From: Phaeodactylibacter sp.
GTDB lineage: Bacteria > Bacteroidota > Bacteroidia > Chitinophagales > Saprospiraceae
Assembly: GCA_024102975.1 (NCBI GenBank)
Contig: JAGFJD010000187.1
Span: 1-57,793 of the forward strand
DNA: 57,793 nucleotides
Direction: 5' to 3'
Below the pieces are notes generated by a model that had not been told where the DNA came from, did no database searches, and was given only the letters and a program-made list of their open reading frames with translations. Numbering within the stretch: position 1 is the stretch's first letter; every line of letters begins with the position of its first letter. The position numbers and the translations under genes were made by a program. Shown here one piece after another: positions 8,593 to 18,162 of this stretch.

Positions 8593-9309
8593 ATGATCAA
8601 TTCGAATTACGGGGCCAATGGAAAAGCCCGCCACGCCCTCAATGGCAGCTTCAACGGCCATGCCGGCGCTTTCACGGATGAGATCGGCGAACAACACGTG
8701 GGCACTTCCTTTGACACCCCGTTGAAACCCGGCGCCTTCGACCTGCCCGATGAAGAGAAAATGAGGGTGGTCGAAACGCACTTCCGGGAGATCATGGACG
8801 TCCTCGGCCTCGACCTTACCGACGACTCCCTCCGCGGCACGCCAAAGCGCGTCGCCAAGATGTTCGTACAGGAGATTTTTTCCGGATTGCACCCCGCCAA
8901 CAAACCCCGGGTTTCCTTGTTCGACAATAAGTTCCGGTATCGCCAGATGCTGGTGGAAAAAGGTATCCGGCTGCAATCTTTCTGCGAGCACCATTTCCTC
9001 CCCATCTATGGCCATGCCCACATCGCTTACATCGCCAACGGAAAAGTGATCGGCCTGTCCAAGCTCAACCGCATTGTAGAATACTACGCCCGCCGCCCAC
9101 AGGTGCAGGAACGGTTGACCATGCAGATAGCCAATGAACTGAAAAGAGTGCTGGAGACCGAAGACGTGGCCGTCTACATCGATGCCAAGCACATGTGCGT
9201 GGAAATGAGGGGCGTACAGCATGAACACAGCAGCACAGTGACTGCGGAGTACTGCGGAAAATTCCTGAATGAAAATACCCGGGCAGAATTCCTCCAGGCT
9301 ATCCGCTAA
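8593..9309 (+). CDS. folE: GTP cyclohydrolase I
   Basis: 238 residues. It converts GTP to 7,8-dihydroneopterin triphosphate, the first step of folate (and pterin or queuosine precursor) synthesis. Zinc ligands Cys131 and His134 (in SFCEHHFLP) and Cys202 (in KHMCVEMRG) are all present. So are the family signatures LRGTPKRVAKM and GLSKLNRIVEYYARRPQVQE. The first ~50 residues, rich in Gly, Asn and His, are a variable extension. The SDR gene follows 26 bp downstream on the same strand and may be co-transcribed. Confidence 0.97.
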   Translation: MINSNYGANGKARHALNGSFNGHAGAFTDEIGEQHVGTSFDTPLKPGAFDLPDEEKMRVVETHFREIMDVLGLDLTDDSLRGTPKRVAKMFVQEIFSGLHPANKPRVSLFDNKFRYRQMLVEKGIRLQSFCEHHFLPIYGHAHIAYIANGKVIGLSKLNRIVEYYARRPQVQERLTMQIANELKRVLETEDVAVYIDAKHMCVEMRGVQHEHSSTVTAEYCGKFLNENTRAEFLQAIR

Positions 9310-9335
9310 AGCAAATCTCAAAAAATTAGTAAACT

Positions 9336-10058
9336 ATGGCTGTAGAAATCCTTGCCAATAAAAAAGTCCTGATCGTTGGCGCTACCGGCGGCATCGGCTC
9401 TGAAGCCGCCCGCCTCATCAGGAATAGCCAGGCCAACGTCTTTATCACCGGGCGGGACGAAAAAAAACTGGCCCACGTAGCAAAAAGCAACAACATCCCG
9501 GAAGGCCAGGCCTTCAAATTAGACATCACCGACGCCCGGGCGGTAGAAGCCCTGGCCGACAACCTCCACAGCCGGATCGGACAGTTGGATATCCTGATCA
9601 ATGCCGCCGGCATCGGGTACCTTAACCCCCTGGAAAACACAGATGCCGAATCGTTCAGCCGGCTGATCGATGTCAACCTCAAAGGGGCTTTCCATTTAAT
9701 GCGCTATTTCCTTCCTCCTATGAAGGAAGCTAAAAAGGGGCTTGTGATCAATATCCCCGGCGTGCTCGGCAAGGCCCCAATGGCCGGAGCCGCCGCCTAT
9801 GCCGCTTCCAAATACGGCCTCAACGGCATGGCCAAGTCTATCCGGGAAGAATTGAAGCGGACCGAAGTGCGCATTACCAACCTTTACCTCGGAGGCGTCG
9901 ACTCCGAATTCTGGGACAACATTGACATGCGCGTGAACCGCGACAAGTTCATCAAGGCCCAGGAGGCAGGCAGGGCGGTCTGGTTCCTTTGCCAACAACC
10001 TGCTTCCGGAGTGGTCTCCGAAATGGTCGTCCAGCCATTTAATCACCAGGCTATCTGA
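9336..10058 (+). CDS. Short-chain dehydrogenase/reductase
   Basis: 240-residue classical SDR with the cofactor motif GATGGIGSEA near residue 14, the structural NAAGIG motif and the catalytic YAASKYG (Tyr/Lys). The catalytic Ser normally found two strands earlier lies in a region reading VINIPGVLGKAPMAG, where a Ser is not obvious, so activity may be modified. The substrate cannot be told from sequence. The 26-bp gap to folE suggests one transcript; a pterin-related role is only a guess from that position. Confidence 0.85.
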   Translation: MAVEILANKKVLIVGATGGIGSEAARLIRNSQANVFITGRDEKKLAHVAKSNNIPEGQAFKLDITDARAVEALADNLHSRIGQLDILINAAGIGYLNPLENTDAESFSRLIDVNLKGAFHLMRYFLPPMKEAKKGLVINIPGVLGKAPMAGAAAYAASKYGLNGMAKSIREELKRTEVRITNLYLGGVDSEFWDNIDMRVNRDKFIKAQEAGRAVWFLCQQPASGVVSEMVVQPFNHQAI

Positions 10059-10242
10059 GTCCGGGCAGCAGGAAGATCAAAGGAAAGCCACAATCCGTTT
10101 CTCCAAACAATTGTCTCGCCGGAGGGCTATATGCCTGCTTACCTTGCGCAAATGTCAGGATATTTAATTTTTAATTTCTATTTTTTAGATAATCGCAAAA
10201 TATAAAAATAAGTCGGTTGCTCTTTTTTTATAAAAATTCTGA

Positions 10243-11697
<1,455 letters not shown>

Positions 11698-11698
11698 G

Positions 11699-11721
11699 GC
11701 TTTGGGGGCTTGCCTCCCAAA
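11699..11721 (+). terminator. Hairpin directly after gdhA
   Basis: CTTTGGGGG pairs with CTCCCAAAG around a 5-base loop, starting two bases after the gdhA stop. The stem is strong but no clean T-run follows, so termination is likely rather than certain. Confidence 0.45.
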
Positions 11722-11734
11722 GTACGTTGTTTCA

Positions 11735-11799
11735 TTGCCAGGGCTTGCCCGTCATCGAAAGTGCCTGCCAGGCAGCAGCACTGGGCAAAGCCCTGGCAA
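11735..11799. repeat. 65-bp nested inverted repeat
   Basis: TTGCCAGGGCTTGCCC (11735-11750) pairs with 11783-11799 apart from one bulged base. Inside, AGTGC pairs with GCACT and encloses CTGCCAGGCAG. The whole element could fold into one long structured hairpin between convergent gdhA and the subtilase gene. The core GCCAGGG-TTGCCC recurs in a smaller hairpin at 38001-38019. Confidence 0.55.
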
Positions 11800-11913
11800 C
11801 CACCAGCTGAATTTTCAGTACCGCCGGGGCTTTGTTCCGGCTGCGCAAGCGGGGCTCTTGCTGGGCGCTCGCTGATAGAGCCAGAATGGGCAAATACTCC
11901 TGAAAAAGGAAAA

Positions 11914-13347
11914 TTAATCTTTTTCCATCTGCCCGCCAGGCACAATATCCGGCTGTTCTTCCGCTACTGTGCCCATCAACAACCGGTACGCCCTGCCGAA
12001 ATCGGGGATGCCGTAACCCAGTTCCACATCCGGTGCGTCGGCCTGCGAAGCGCTTTTTTTTATTGCTTCGACAATCTCTTCATTGCGTTTGTCCGGAAAA
12101 GCTTCCCACAGGCAGGCTACCAGGCCTGCCAGGATGGGAGAAGCAAAGGAGGTGCCCGACCCGATGCTGGCCTGAAAAGCGAAAGGGTCGGCTACGGTAA
12201 CCCAGGCGCCGGGCGCAACCACGTCCGGCTTGATCCGGTTGTCGGCAGTGGGGCCCAGCGAACTGAAGGATGCCCGGCCGCCGGAGAAATCAATCGCTCC
12301 CACGGAGAGCGCGTTTCGGGCATCGGCCGGGATGCCGATATGCCGCCAGGAAGAACTGCCTTCATTGCCGGCGCTGGTAACCACGACCATCCCTTTCCGG
12401 AAAGCAACGTCAGCCGCCAGGCTTGCCACCGAGCTTTTCCCGTCCAGGTTTTCAAAAGTGTAGTTCATCTGCCGGTCATTGAAAGTGGTGTACCCCAGGG
12501 AGGAATTTACCAGGTCGGCGCCGAGGCTGTCCGCATACTCCAGCCCGGCCACCCAGTGGCATTCCTCAATGCGGTATTCCCCTCTGGTGTCCTCGGTCTT
12601 GATGCAGGCATAAGTGGCCCCCGGGGCAGTCCCGACCATCACCTCCGGCACATTGGCGCCCATGGCGGACAGGACGCGGCTGCCGTGAGTGCTGGATTCA
12701 TAGGCTTCCAGGTCGCCGTCGACAAAGTCGCGGGCGAGCAGCAACCGCCCCCCGGCCCGGAGGCTGTCAAAGAACGGGCTCTCATCGACGCCAATAAACC
12801 CGCCGTCGAGAACGGCAACCCAGATACCTGCCCCGGTGAAACCCATTTGGTGCAGGGTGTCGCCGTTAAGCCACTGTATCTGCCGGGTAGCGTAGCCGTA
12901 AGGCTGGCCATCCAGCTTCGTGCTGAGCAAGCTGTCGCCCTTCATGCTTGTTTTCCGCCGCTCCCGTTTTTCGAAGGGGAACCCTACGTACTCGATTCCT
13001 TTGACAAAAGGAAGGCCGGCCGCCGCCAGCAGGCTCTCATCGGATAAAAGCACGGTGGCTGCGTTAAGCCAGCGGGAACGATGATGGACGATAGCTCCCA
13101 GGCTCTCCAGCGTATCGAGATAGCGGGGGTTGGGGGGGAAATCCTCTTCCGTTACGGGGATGCCCCACTTTTTACGGCGGGCAATGGCTCGTTCGGAAAG
13201 GAATGCTTCCGGCTTGTCCACCCGAAACGGGCTGTCCGCTTTGTCTGTGAAAGCAACCCAGTAAAATTTATGGGTGCTGTCGGCCTTTTGTGCATTTAAA
13301 GGGTGCTTCAGAAAAAAGGCAGGCAGCAGAAAAATCAGGTACTTCAT
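11914..13347 (-). CDS. Secreted subtilisin-like serine protease (S8)
   Basis: 477 residues with a Sec signal peptide (MKYLIFLLPAFFL...NAQ). An N-terminal region (~20-150) resembles an S8 propeptide. The catalytic domain carries Asp181 (AVLDGGF), His221 (STHGSRVLS) and Ser400 (GTSFASP), with the oxyanion Asn in SAGNEGSSSW. I see no type IX sorting tail, so it may stay in the periplasm or leave by another route. It starts 3 bp after the Clp-like ATPase gene ends and is the last gene of the aroK-Clp-protease operon. Confidence 0.93.
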   Translation of the reverse strand: MKYLIFLLPAFFLKHPLNAQKADSTHKFYWVAFTDKADSPFRVDKPEAFLSERAIARRKKWGIPVTEEDFPPNPRYLDTLESLGAIVHHRSRWLNAATVLLSDESLLAAAGLPFVKGIEYVGFPFEKRERRKTSMKGDSLLSTKLDGQPYGYATRQIQWLNGDTLHQMGFTGAGIWVAVLDGGFIGVDESPFFDSLRAGGRLLLARDFVDGDLEAYESSTHGSRVLSAMGANVPEVMVGTAPGATYACIKTEDTRGEYRIEECHWVAGLEYADSLGADLVNSSLGYTTFNDRQMNYTFENLDGKSSVASLAADVAFRKGMVVVTSAGNEGSSSWRHIGIPADARNALSVGAIDFSGGRASFSSLGPTADNRIKPDVVAPGAWVTVADPFAFQASIGSGTSFASPILAGLVACLWEAFPDKRNEEIVEAIKKSASQADAPDVELGYGIPDFGRAYRLLMGTVAEEQPDIVPGGQMEKD

Positions 13348-13350
13348 TGG

Positions 13351-16300
13351 TTATAGCATTTCTGAATCGAGCTTCGCCCGGAAGTTCTCTTCCATTTTAT
13401 CCATAATAAGGCCAAGCAAGGCCGATTTGTTGTATTCTCTGTTGATTTTGTAAATGCTGTCCTTTACCGAAACCTGGTCGACCACCCGCCGGAAGGCTTG
13501 TTTGGAGTAGAAGTCCTTGCGGTGCAATTTTCGGGGTGTCGGGAAAGGCTCATTCTCCACCAGGACGACGCACTGGGTGCCGGGGGGGCTATCTTCCTGC
13601 CATTGCTGGGCACCTTCCTCTCCTTTTAAAAAGAGGAAACAACAAGGGCCGTCGACGGAGAATTCTACGCCCCACCAGACATCGCCCGCTTTTTCGGGCT
13701 GAGGTTCCGGAGATTCGCGGGGATCCCAGGGGTGTTTGAGGTAGGCTTCCCTCTTTTTCTTTCTGAGGCCGCCTTCCTCCGCTTCGGCCGTTTCCTCGTT
13801 GTAAAACCCTTCCCGGAACCATACGCTCCAGGCCTGAACCGAAAACCCTTTTTGCTGAAAGAGATTCAGGTAGAAATCGACCGCCGGCACCGGTTGCGGG
13901 CCGTAGACCGCCAAATGGCAAAGGTTGGCCCTGGGGTGAAGCCGGGTATATACCTCCATTTTGAGCTTGAAAAAAGCACCCTCCCATTCCTCCAGCTCGT
14001 CGGTCCAGGCAGGTTCGTATGGGCCGGCATGCAGGCAGGAAAGGGATAACTTCATCTCCAATTCCTCGATCTGCCGGCTCAGCCGGCTCACATGCTGCTG
14101 GGTTTCCAGGTAATAGGTATACTGTTCCGATTGGCGGTGGTTGTTCCAGAATTTCTGCCTGGCTTTTCGTTTTTTCCGTTCCAGGATATCGAGTTCGCTC
14201 AGAAGCCGGACGTAGAAATGGCCTTCCTTCATCTCTTCCACCTGCCGCCGCAACGCGCTGGCATGGTCTGCATGGCTGATCTTGGTATATTCCTCCAGCA
14301 GCAATTCCAGCCCCAGCGGGTCGGCTTCAGATTCGATAAGCACGCTGCCATCCCGAACCGAAGCAGTAACCTCCAGCTGGTCGTCGTAGTCTTCTGTGTT
14401 CAGGATTATGGACAAGGGGGCGATCAGTTCTTCCCGGATCGTCCGCTGAAGCTGGCGGGCGCCGTATTTGCCGTCATAGCCTTTTTGGGCCAGCAGGTCC
14501 AGCACTTCGTCCTGGATACGGAGGTTGATCCGCCTGAACTTAATGCCTTCCCGCTGGCGCAGCAGGGCAATTTCCCGTTCTACGACAAACCGGACGGTGA
14601 AGCTGTCCAGAGGGGCAAAGGAGATCACCTGGTCAATGCGGTTGAACAGTTCCGGCCGGAAGTATTTTTGTACTTCGGACAAAAAATGCTCCCTGACTAC
14701 CTCTTTTTTCATCCCCTGCAGCCAACCGATAGGGTTCGGGGCCAGCGTTTGTGCGCCGATATTGGAGGTCATTATTATGATGGTGCTGCAAAAATTGACG
14801 AGTTTGCCCTGAGAATCGGTAAGGCGCCCTTCGCTGAGAACCTGCAGCAGGAGGTCAAAGAAGGTGGGGTGAGCTTTTTCGATCTCATCGAACAACAACA
14901 CGCAGAACGGTTCCCTCCGGATAGCCGCCGTGAGCAAGCCGTCGGAAAAATAACTGGTCCCGGTCAACCGGGCTACGGCGTAAGGGGAAGCGAACTCGCT
15001 CATGTCGAAACGAGTGAGGCGCTCCCGGCTGCCGAACATGAATTCAGCCAGGATTTTGGCCAGTTCCGTTTTGCCTACCCCGGTCGGCCCGACAAAGAGC
15101 AGCGAGGCGATGGGCTTACCGGTCCGGGTGAGTGCCGTCTTGACCGACACCAGCACGTCTACTACGCTATCCACGGCAGCTTCCTGGCCGAAGACGTTGT
15201 TGTTGAACCGGTGCCTTACAGCGGTGGCGTCCATAGGCACGGAAGGGTCTGCCATGAACCGGGGCATGCCCGTCTCTTCACAAAACTGGCGGATGACTTC
15301 CTGCCGGGAGATTTCCATGTTTTCGCCGGCCGGCCGGGAGGAACTGCTCTTGTTGATGAGGAGGCTCTCCAGGAAGCGGATGGGCTTGCCCGGCATGCCG
15401 GCATAAGGCGTGAACCGGCGGTTGAGGCGTATGATCTCCCGGATGGCTTCTTCTTCGATGCCAATGCTCCTCACGCTGGCAATATCTTTTACTTTGTGAA
15501 GGATGATCTGCTCGAGTTTTTCCCCTTCCGGCTCTCTGATGTGGAGCGATTGAAAAAAGGAGAGGTAATTCGGGCTTTTGACCTCTATCTGCGCCAGCTC
15601 CTCTTCCGTACATTCAGAAATGACATGAATCTCGCCCCGGCTGATAAACGGGCGCAGGTAGTCGGCCATGCTGACGTCATTGCCTTCGTATTTTCCAACT
15701 TCAAAAAGCTCCATCAGGTTGCGGATGAAGAGGATGCTGCCGCTTGCCGCCAATTCCTGGCAAAGGAGTGCCAGGTTCTCCTGCCATCCGGTATCTTTCA
15801 TCAGTTCTTTGATCAGAGTCGATGCCGTCGTCTCCCAAATCTGTTGTTTGACGCGCCTTTTTTTCTGCTGGCGCGCCAGCTCCCAAACCAAAGAAGTCTT
15901 TCCGCAACCGGAAGGGCCGACCAGCAGGACGTTGCGGTTAAATTTGCCCTTCAGCGCCCGCACGAACTGGTCCATCAAGTCTTCCTGCCCGTAGGCAGCC
16001 TTCCGCTTGATGGCAAGGGCGCTGGCTACTCTCGGCAGCAGTTTTTCCTGGCTTCTGTGATCCAGCTCTTCCAGTTCCCCCGGTGTTGGCGCCTGCAGGC
16101 GGACTTCCTGATGTTGAAGCTCAATACTTTGAAACCAGATCGTGGCGACGATGTCCTGGACGGCATAGAGCCGGCGGTTGCGCGTAAAATCAAGCCGGAT
16201 GGCTTCTTCCAGCTGCTGCTGAAGGCCTTCCTCATCTTCGGCGAAAGCTTCAACGCCAATGGCCGGGACAATGCCCCAGATTCCTTTCTCCTGATGATTG

Positions 16301-16599
16301 AAGAAATAGGAAAATTCGAGGGCAAAGGCCGGATAGCTGAATTGGTCTCTGGACTCCTCGAACCTGACCTCCAGGCTGCCCTGGTAGAAATCTCCGCTCT
16401 GGTATTCCTGGAGCACCTCCCTCAACCGGCCCCGGTTGATCACTTTTTGCTGCAATGCATCAGCATATTGTTCTGCAACCAGCCGCAGGGGCTGCCCCAG
16501 GCGGAGTACGTTGTTGTCCGCCAGTGGCGCAAGCAGGCTGGCGCCAGGCTGGAAATGCAACCGAAAAGCGTAAAACGGAATGGAGAACTTAAATGCCAT
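13351..16599 (-). CDS. Clp/ClpB-like double AAA+ ATPase with degenerate D1 and unusual C-terminus
   Basis: 1,082 residues from ATG 16599 (frame open to a GTG at 16632). The first ~200 residues are not the ClpN double repeat. D1 has Walker A GPSGCGKTS (~228-236), but the strand aligned with Walker B reads ILFIRNL instead of FIDE, and no arginine finger is evident, so D1 probably does not hydrolyse ATP. D2 looks intact: GPTGVGKTE (~504), VLLFDEIEKAH (~567) and GYDGKYGARQLQR. After ~770 comes a coiled coil, then ~230 residues that resemble the PCRF domain of peptide release factors but lack GGQ. It sits between aroK and a secreted protease. A remodelling role is inferred. Confidence 0.85.
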   Translation of the reverse strand: MAFKFSIPFYAFRLHFQPGASLLAPLADNNVLRLGQPLRLVAEQYADALQQKVINRGRLREVLQEYQSGDFYQGSLEVRFEESRDQFSYPAFALEFSYFFNHQEKGIWGIVPAIGVEAFAEDEEGLQQQLEEAIRLDFTRNRRLYAVQDIVATIWFQSIELQHQEVRLQAPTPGELEELDHRSQEKLLPRVASALAIKRKAAYGQEDLMDQFVRALKGKFNRNVLLVGPSGCGKTSLVWELARQQKKRRVKQQIWETTASTLIKELMKDTGWQENLALLCQELAASGSILFIRNLMELFEVGKYEGNDVSMADYLRPFISRGEIHVISECTEEELAQIEVKSPNYLSFFQSLHIREPEGEKLEQIILHKVKDIASVRSIGIEEEAIREIIRLNRRFTPYAGMPGKPIRFLESLLINKSSSSRPAGENMEISRQEVIRQFCEETGMPRFMADPSVPMDATAVRHRFNNNVFGQEAAVDSVVDVLVSVKTALTRTGKPIASLLFVGPTGVGKTELAKILAEFMFGSRERLTRFDMSEFASPYAVARLTGTSYFSDGLLTAAIRREPFCVLLFDEIEKAHPTFFDLLLQVLSEGRLTDSQGKLVNFCSTIIIMTSNIGAQTLAPNPIGWLQGMKKEVVREHFLSEVQKYFRPELFNRIDQVISFAPLDSFTVRFVVEREIALLRQREGIKFRRINLRIQDEVLDLLAQKGYDGKYGARQLQRTIREELIAPLSIILNTEDYDDQLEVTASVRDGSVLIESEADPLGLELLLEEYTKISHADHASALRRQVEEMKEGHFYVRLLSELDILERKKRKARQKFWNNHRQSEQYTYYLETQQHVSRLSRQIEELEMKLSLSCLHAGPYEPAWTDELEEWEGAFFKLKMEVYTRLHPRANLCHLAVYGPQPVPAVDFYLNLFQQKGFSVQAWSVWFREGFYNEETAEAEEGGLRKKKREAYLKHPWDPRESPEPQPEKAGDVWWGVEFSVDGPCCFLFLKGEEGAQQWQEDSPPGTQCVVLVENEPFPTPRKLHRKDFYSKQAFRRVVDQVSVKDSIYKINREYNKSALLGLIMDKMEENFRAKLDSEML

Positions 16600-16635
16600 A
16601 TAAAGGTCAAAACTAAGTTTTTTTTTGATCACTGC

Positions 16636-17157
16636 TCAGTGCCCGATGAGGTCCTGAAAATGCCGGAGGAGGTTTTCCGCCACCGGTTCCTCTTCATGCC
16701 GCTGTTCATAAACAATGCTCGACTCCATGTAAAAGGGTTCCCGCTCTTCCAGTTTGGACCGGATAAAGGCTTCCATCCCGTGCCGGCCCATCTTTTTCAG
16801 CAAAGGGCGGTGGCCCTGCCGGCCGGCGAGGCGGCGGGCCAGCAGTTCCGCCGGGGCGCGCAGGTAAATGGTTACGCCCTGTTCGTTCATCCACGGCATG
16901 TTTTGGTGAAAACAGGGCGTGCCGCCCCCACAGGAAACAACGACATCCGGAAACTGGCGCATATCCCGCAGGGCATCCCGCTCTGCCTTCCTGAAGTAGG
17001 GCTCCCCCTTTTCCTCGAAGATGGCACGGATACTTTTGCCTTCTTTATTTTCAACCCATTCATCCAGGTCGACGAAGCGCATCCCCGCCTGTTGGGCAAG
17101 CCGGCGTCCGGTGAACGACTTGCCGCTGCCCATAAATCCGATCAAGAAGATTCGCAT
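16636..17157 (-). CDS. aroK: Shikimate kinase
   Basis: 173 residues. It phosphorylates shikimate to shikimate 3-phosphate in chorismate and aromatic amino-acid synthesis, in the cytosol. It has Walker A LIGFMGSGKSFTGRRLA near the start, the substrate-binding FVDLDEWVE, SCGGGTPC and the lid Arg region RPLLKK. ATG 17157 (MRIFLIGFMG) is preferred over 17169 because the family begins with this strand. It heads the minus-strand group continuing into the Clp-like ATPase, whose ATG lies 36 bp beyond the aroK stop. Confidence 0.95.
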   Translation of the reverse strand: MRIFLIGFMGSGKSFTGRRLAQQAGMRFVDLDEWVENKEGKSIRAIFEEKGEPYFRKAERDALRDMRQFPDVVVSCGGGTPCFHQNMPWMNEQGVTIYLRAPAELLARRLAGRQGHRPLLKKMGRHGMEAFIRSKLEEREPFYMESSIVYEQRHEEEPVAENLLRHFQDLIGH

Positions 17158-17237
17158 AATGGCTAACAAAACAATTCTTACCCTCGCAAGTTACTATTCT
17201 GAGCGGCGTGAGCGCGCCTGCACGCCAAAACTTTTAT

Positions 17238-17245
17238 TACTTTTG
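17238..17245 (+). promoter_or_regulatory. Predicted -7 element TACTTTTG
   Basis: Exact match to the Bacteroidota TAnnTTTG box, 30 bp before the DUF1573 gene start. No convincing TTG -33 box is seen at the usual distance, so the call rests on the -7 match and position. Confidence 0.4.
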
Positions 17246-17274
17246 CATCAAAACCAGTAGAAAAGTCCAATAAT

Positions 17275-17790
17275 ATGAACCGATTTATCCTGCTGGCCAC
17301 AACAATCATGGTATTCGGCTGCAATAACAGCAGCCAGCCTGGCGGCAACAGCGAAAAGTCACTGGAGGAAATCAAAAGCGATGGCCCCGTCCGCAATTCC
17401 GATATCATCCGCAGCCCCGTCTCCGCCAACGAGCCGGTGGATACGGTCAATGTGGCCAGGATCGCTTTCGAGGACGAAACTTTTGACTTTGGCGAGGTCG
17501 ACGAAGGCGCCGTGGTGGAACACGTTTTCCAGTTCGTCAATGCCGGCAAAGCGCCTTTGCTCATTAGCAGCGCACGTTCCACCTGCGGCTGTACGGTGCC
17601 CGAATGGCCCAAAGAACCGGTTGCGCCCGGCGCGGCCGGAAACATAACGGTGAAGTTCAACACGCAGGGTAAAAAGAACCAGCAAACCAAACCCGTCACT
17701 ATTGTGGCCAATACTTATCCGGCGACCACCAAGGTCTTCCTAAAAGGATTTGTACATCCCAAAGGCGAGGGGCCGGAGAGTCCGGATTGA
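17275..17790 (+). CDS. DUF1573 lipoprotein
   Basis: 171 residues with a lipoprotein signal ending VFGC, a short polar linker and one DUF1573 domain, an Ig-like fold common in Bacteroidota. The domain shows the typical FDFGEVDEG...HVFQFVNAGKAPL, the STCGCTVPEWP motif and the GNITVKFNTQGK ending. Its function is not established; it is probably a periplasmic surface-attached protein. It precedes yajC and ybbR closely on the same strand and probably shares their transcript. Confidence 0.88.
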   Translation: MNRFILLATTIMVFGCNNSSQPGGNSEKSLEEIKSDGPVRNSDIIRSPVSANEPVDTVNVARIAFEDETFDFGEVDEGAVVEHVFQFVNAGKAPLLISSARSTCGCTVPEWPKEPVAPGAAGNITVKFNTQGKKNQQTKPVTIVANTYPATTKVFLKGFVHPKGEGPESPD

Positions 17791-17822
17791 ACCATACATC
17801 AACAAGCGAAAATCCTTTTAAA

Positions 17823-18149
17823 ATGACATCATCTGATCTGCTCTTGTTACAAGCCGGGAACGCGGGGATGTACAACCTCATCTTCATCGGCGCCATGATC
17901 CTGATCTTCTGGCTGTTCCTCATCCGCCCCCAGCAAAAACGCCAGAAGGAACAAAAGACATTTATGGACAGCCTCCAGAAAGGGGACGAAGTGGTGACGG
18001 CCAGCGGGATTATCGGCCGGATCAATAAAATCGAAGACAACGTCATCACGCTGGAGGTCGCCAATAAAACGTATATCCGAATCACCCGGGCCGCCGTATC
18101 AAAAGAAATGACGGATTCTTTCTTTTCCACTGATGATAAGGATAAATAG
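17823..18149 (+). CDS. yajC: Preprotein translocase accessory subunit YajC
   Basis: 108 residues. YajC associates with SecDF in the inner membrane and assists Sec export. The protein has a short N-terminus, one membrane helix (NLIFIGAMILIFWLFLI), the hallmark RPQQKRQKEQ directly after it, and the GDEVVTASGIIGRI barrel segment. ATG 17823 is chosen; an upstream TTG at 17787 overlaps the previous stop and would add an atypical leader. It lies between DUF1573 and ybbR, a common Bacteroidota arrangement. Confidence 0.95.
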   Translation: MTSSDLLLLQAGNAGMYNLIFIGAMILIFWLFLIRPQQKRQKEQKTFMDSLQKGDEVVTASGIIGRINKIEDNVITLEVANKTYIRITRAAVSKEMTDSFFSTDDKDK

Positions 18150-18162
18150 GAAGGCATTTACC

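Noticed and set aside
11710..13047. 445-codon plus-strand frame opposite the secreted subtilase
   Set aside because: The opposite strand carries a complete Asp/His/Ser protease with a signal peptide; this frame has no recognisable features.
16599..16632. GTG start at 16632 for the Clp-like ATPase
   Set aside because: The extra residues are Lys-rich and not domain-like; ATG 16599 gives a cleaner start and still lies close to aroK.
14092..17166. 1,024-codon plus-strand frame opposite the Clp-like ATPase and aroK
   Set aside because: It covers two real minus-strand genes. The translation shows no motifs, and the length is explained by codon bias keeping the complementary frame open.
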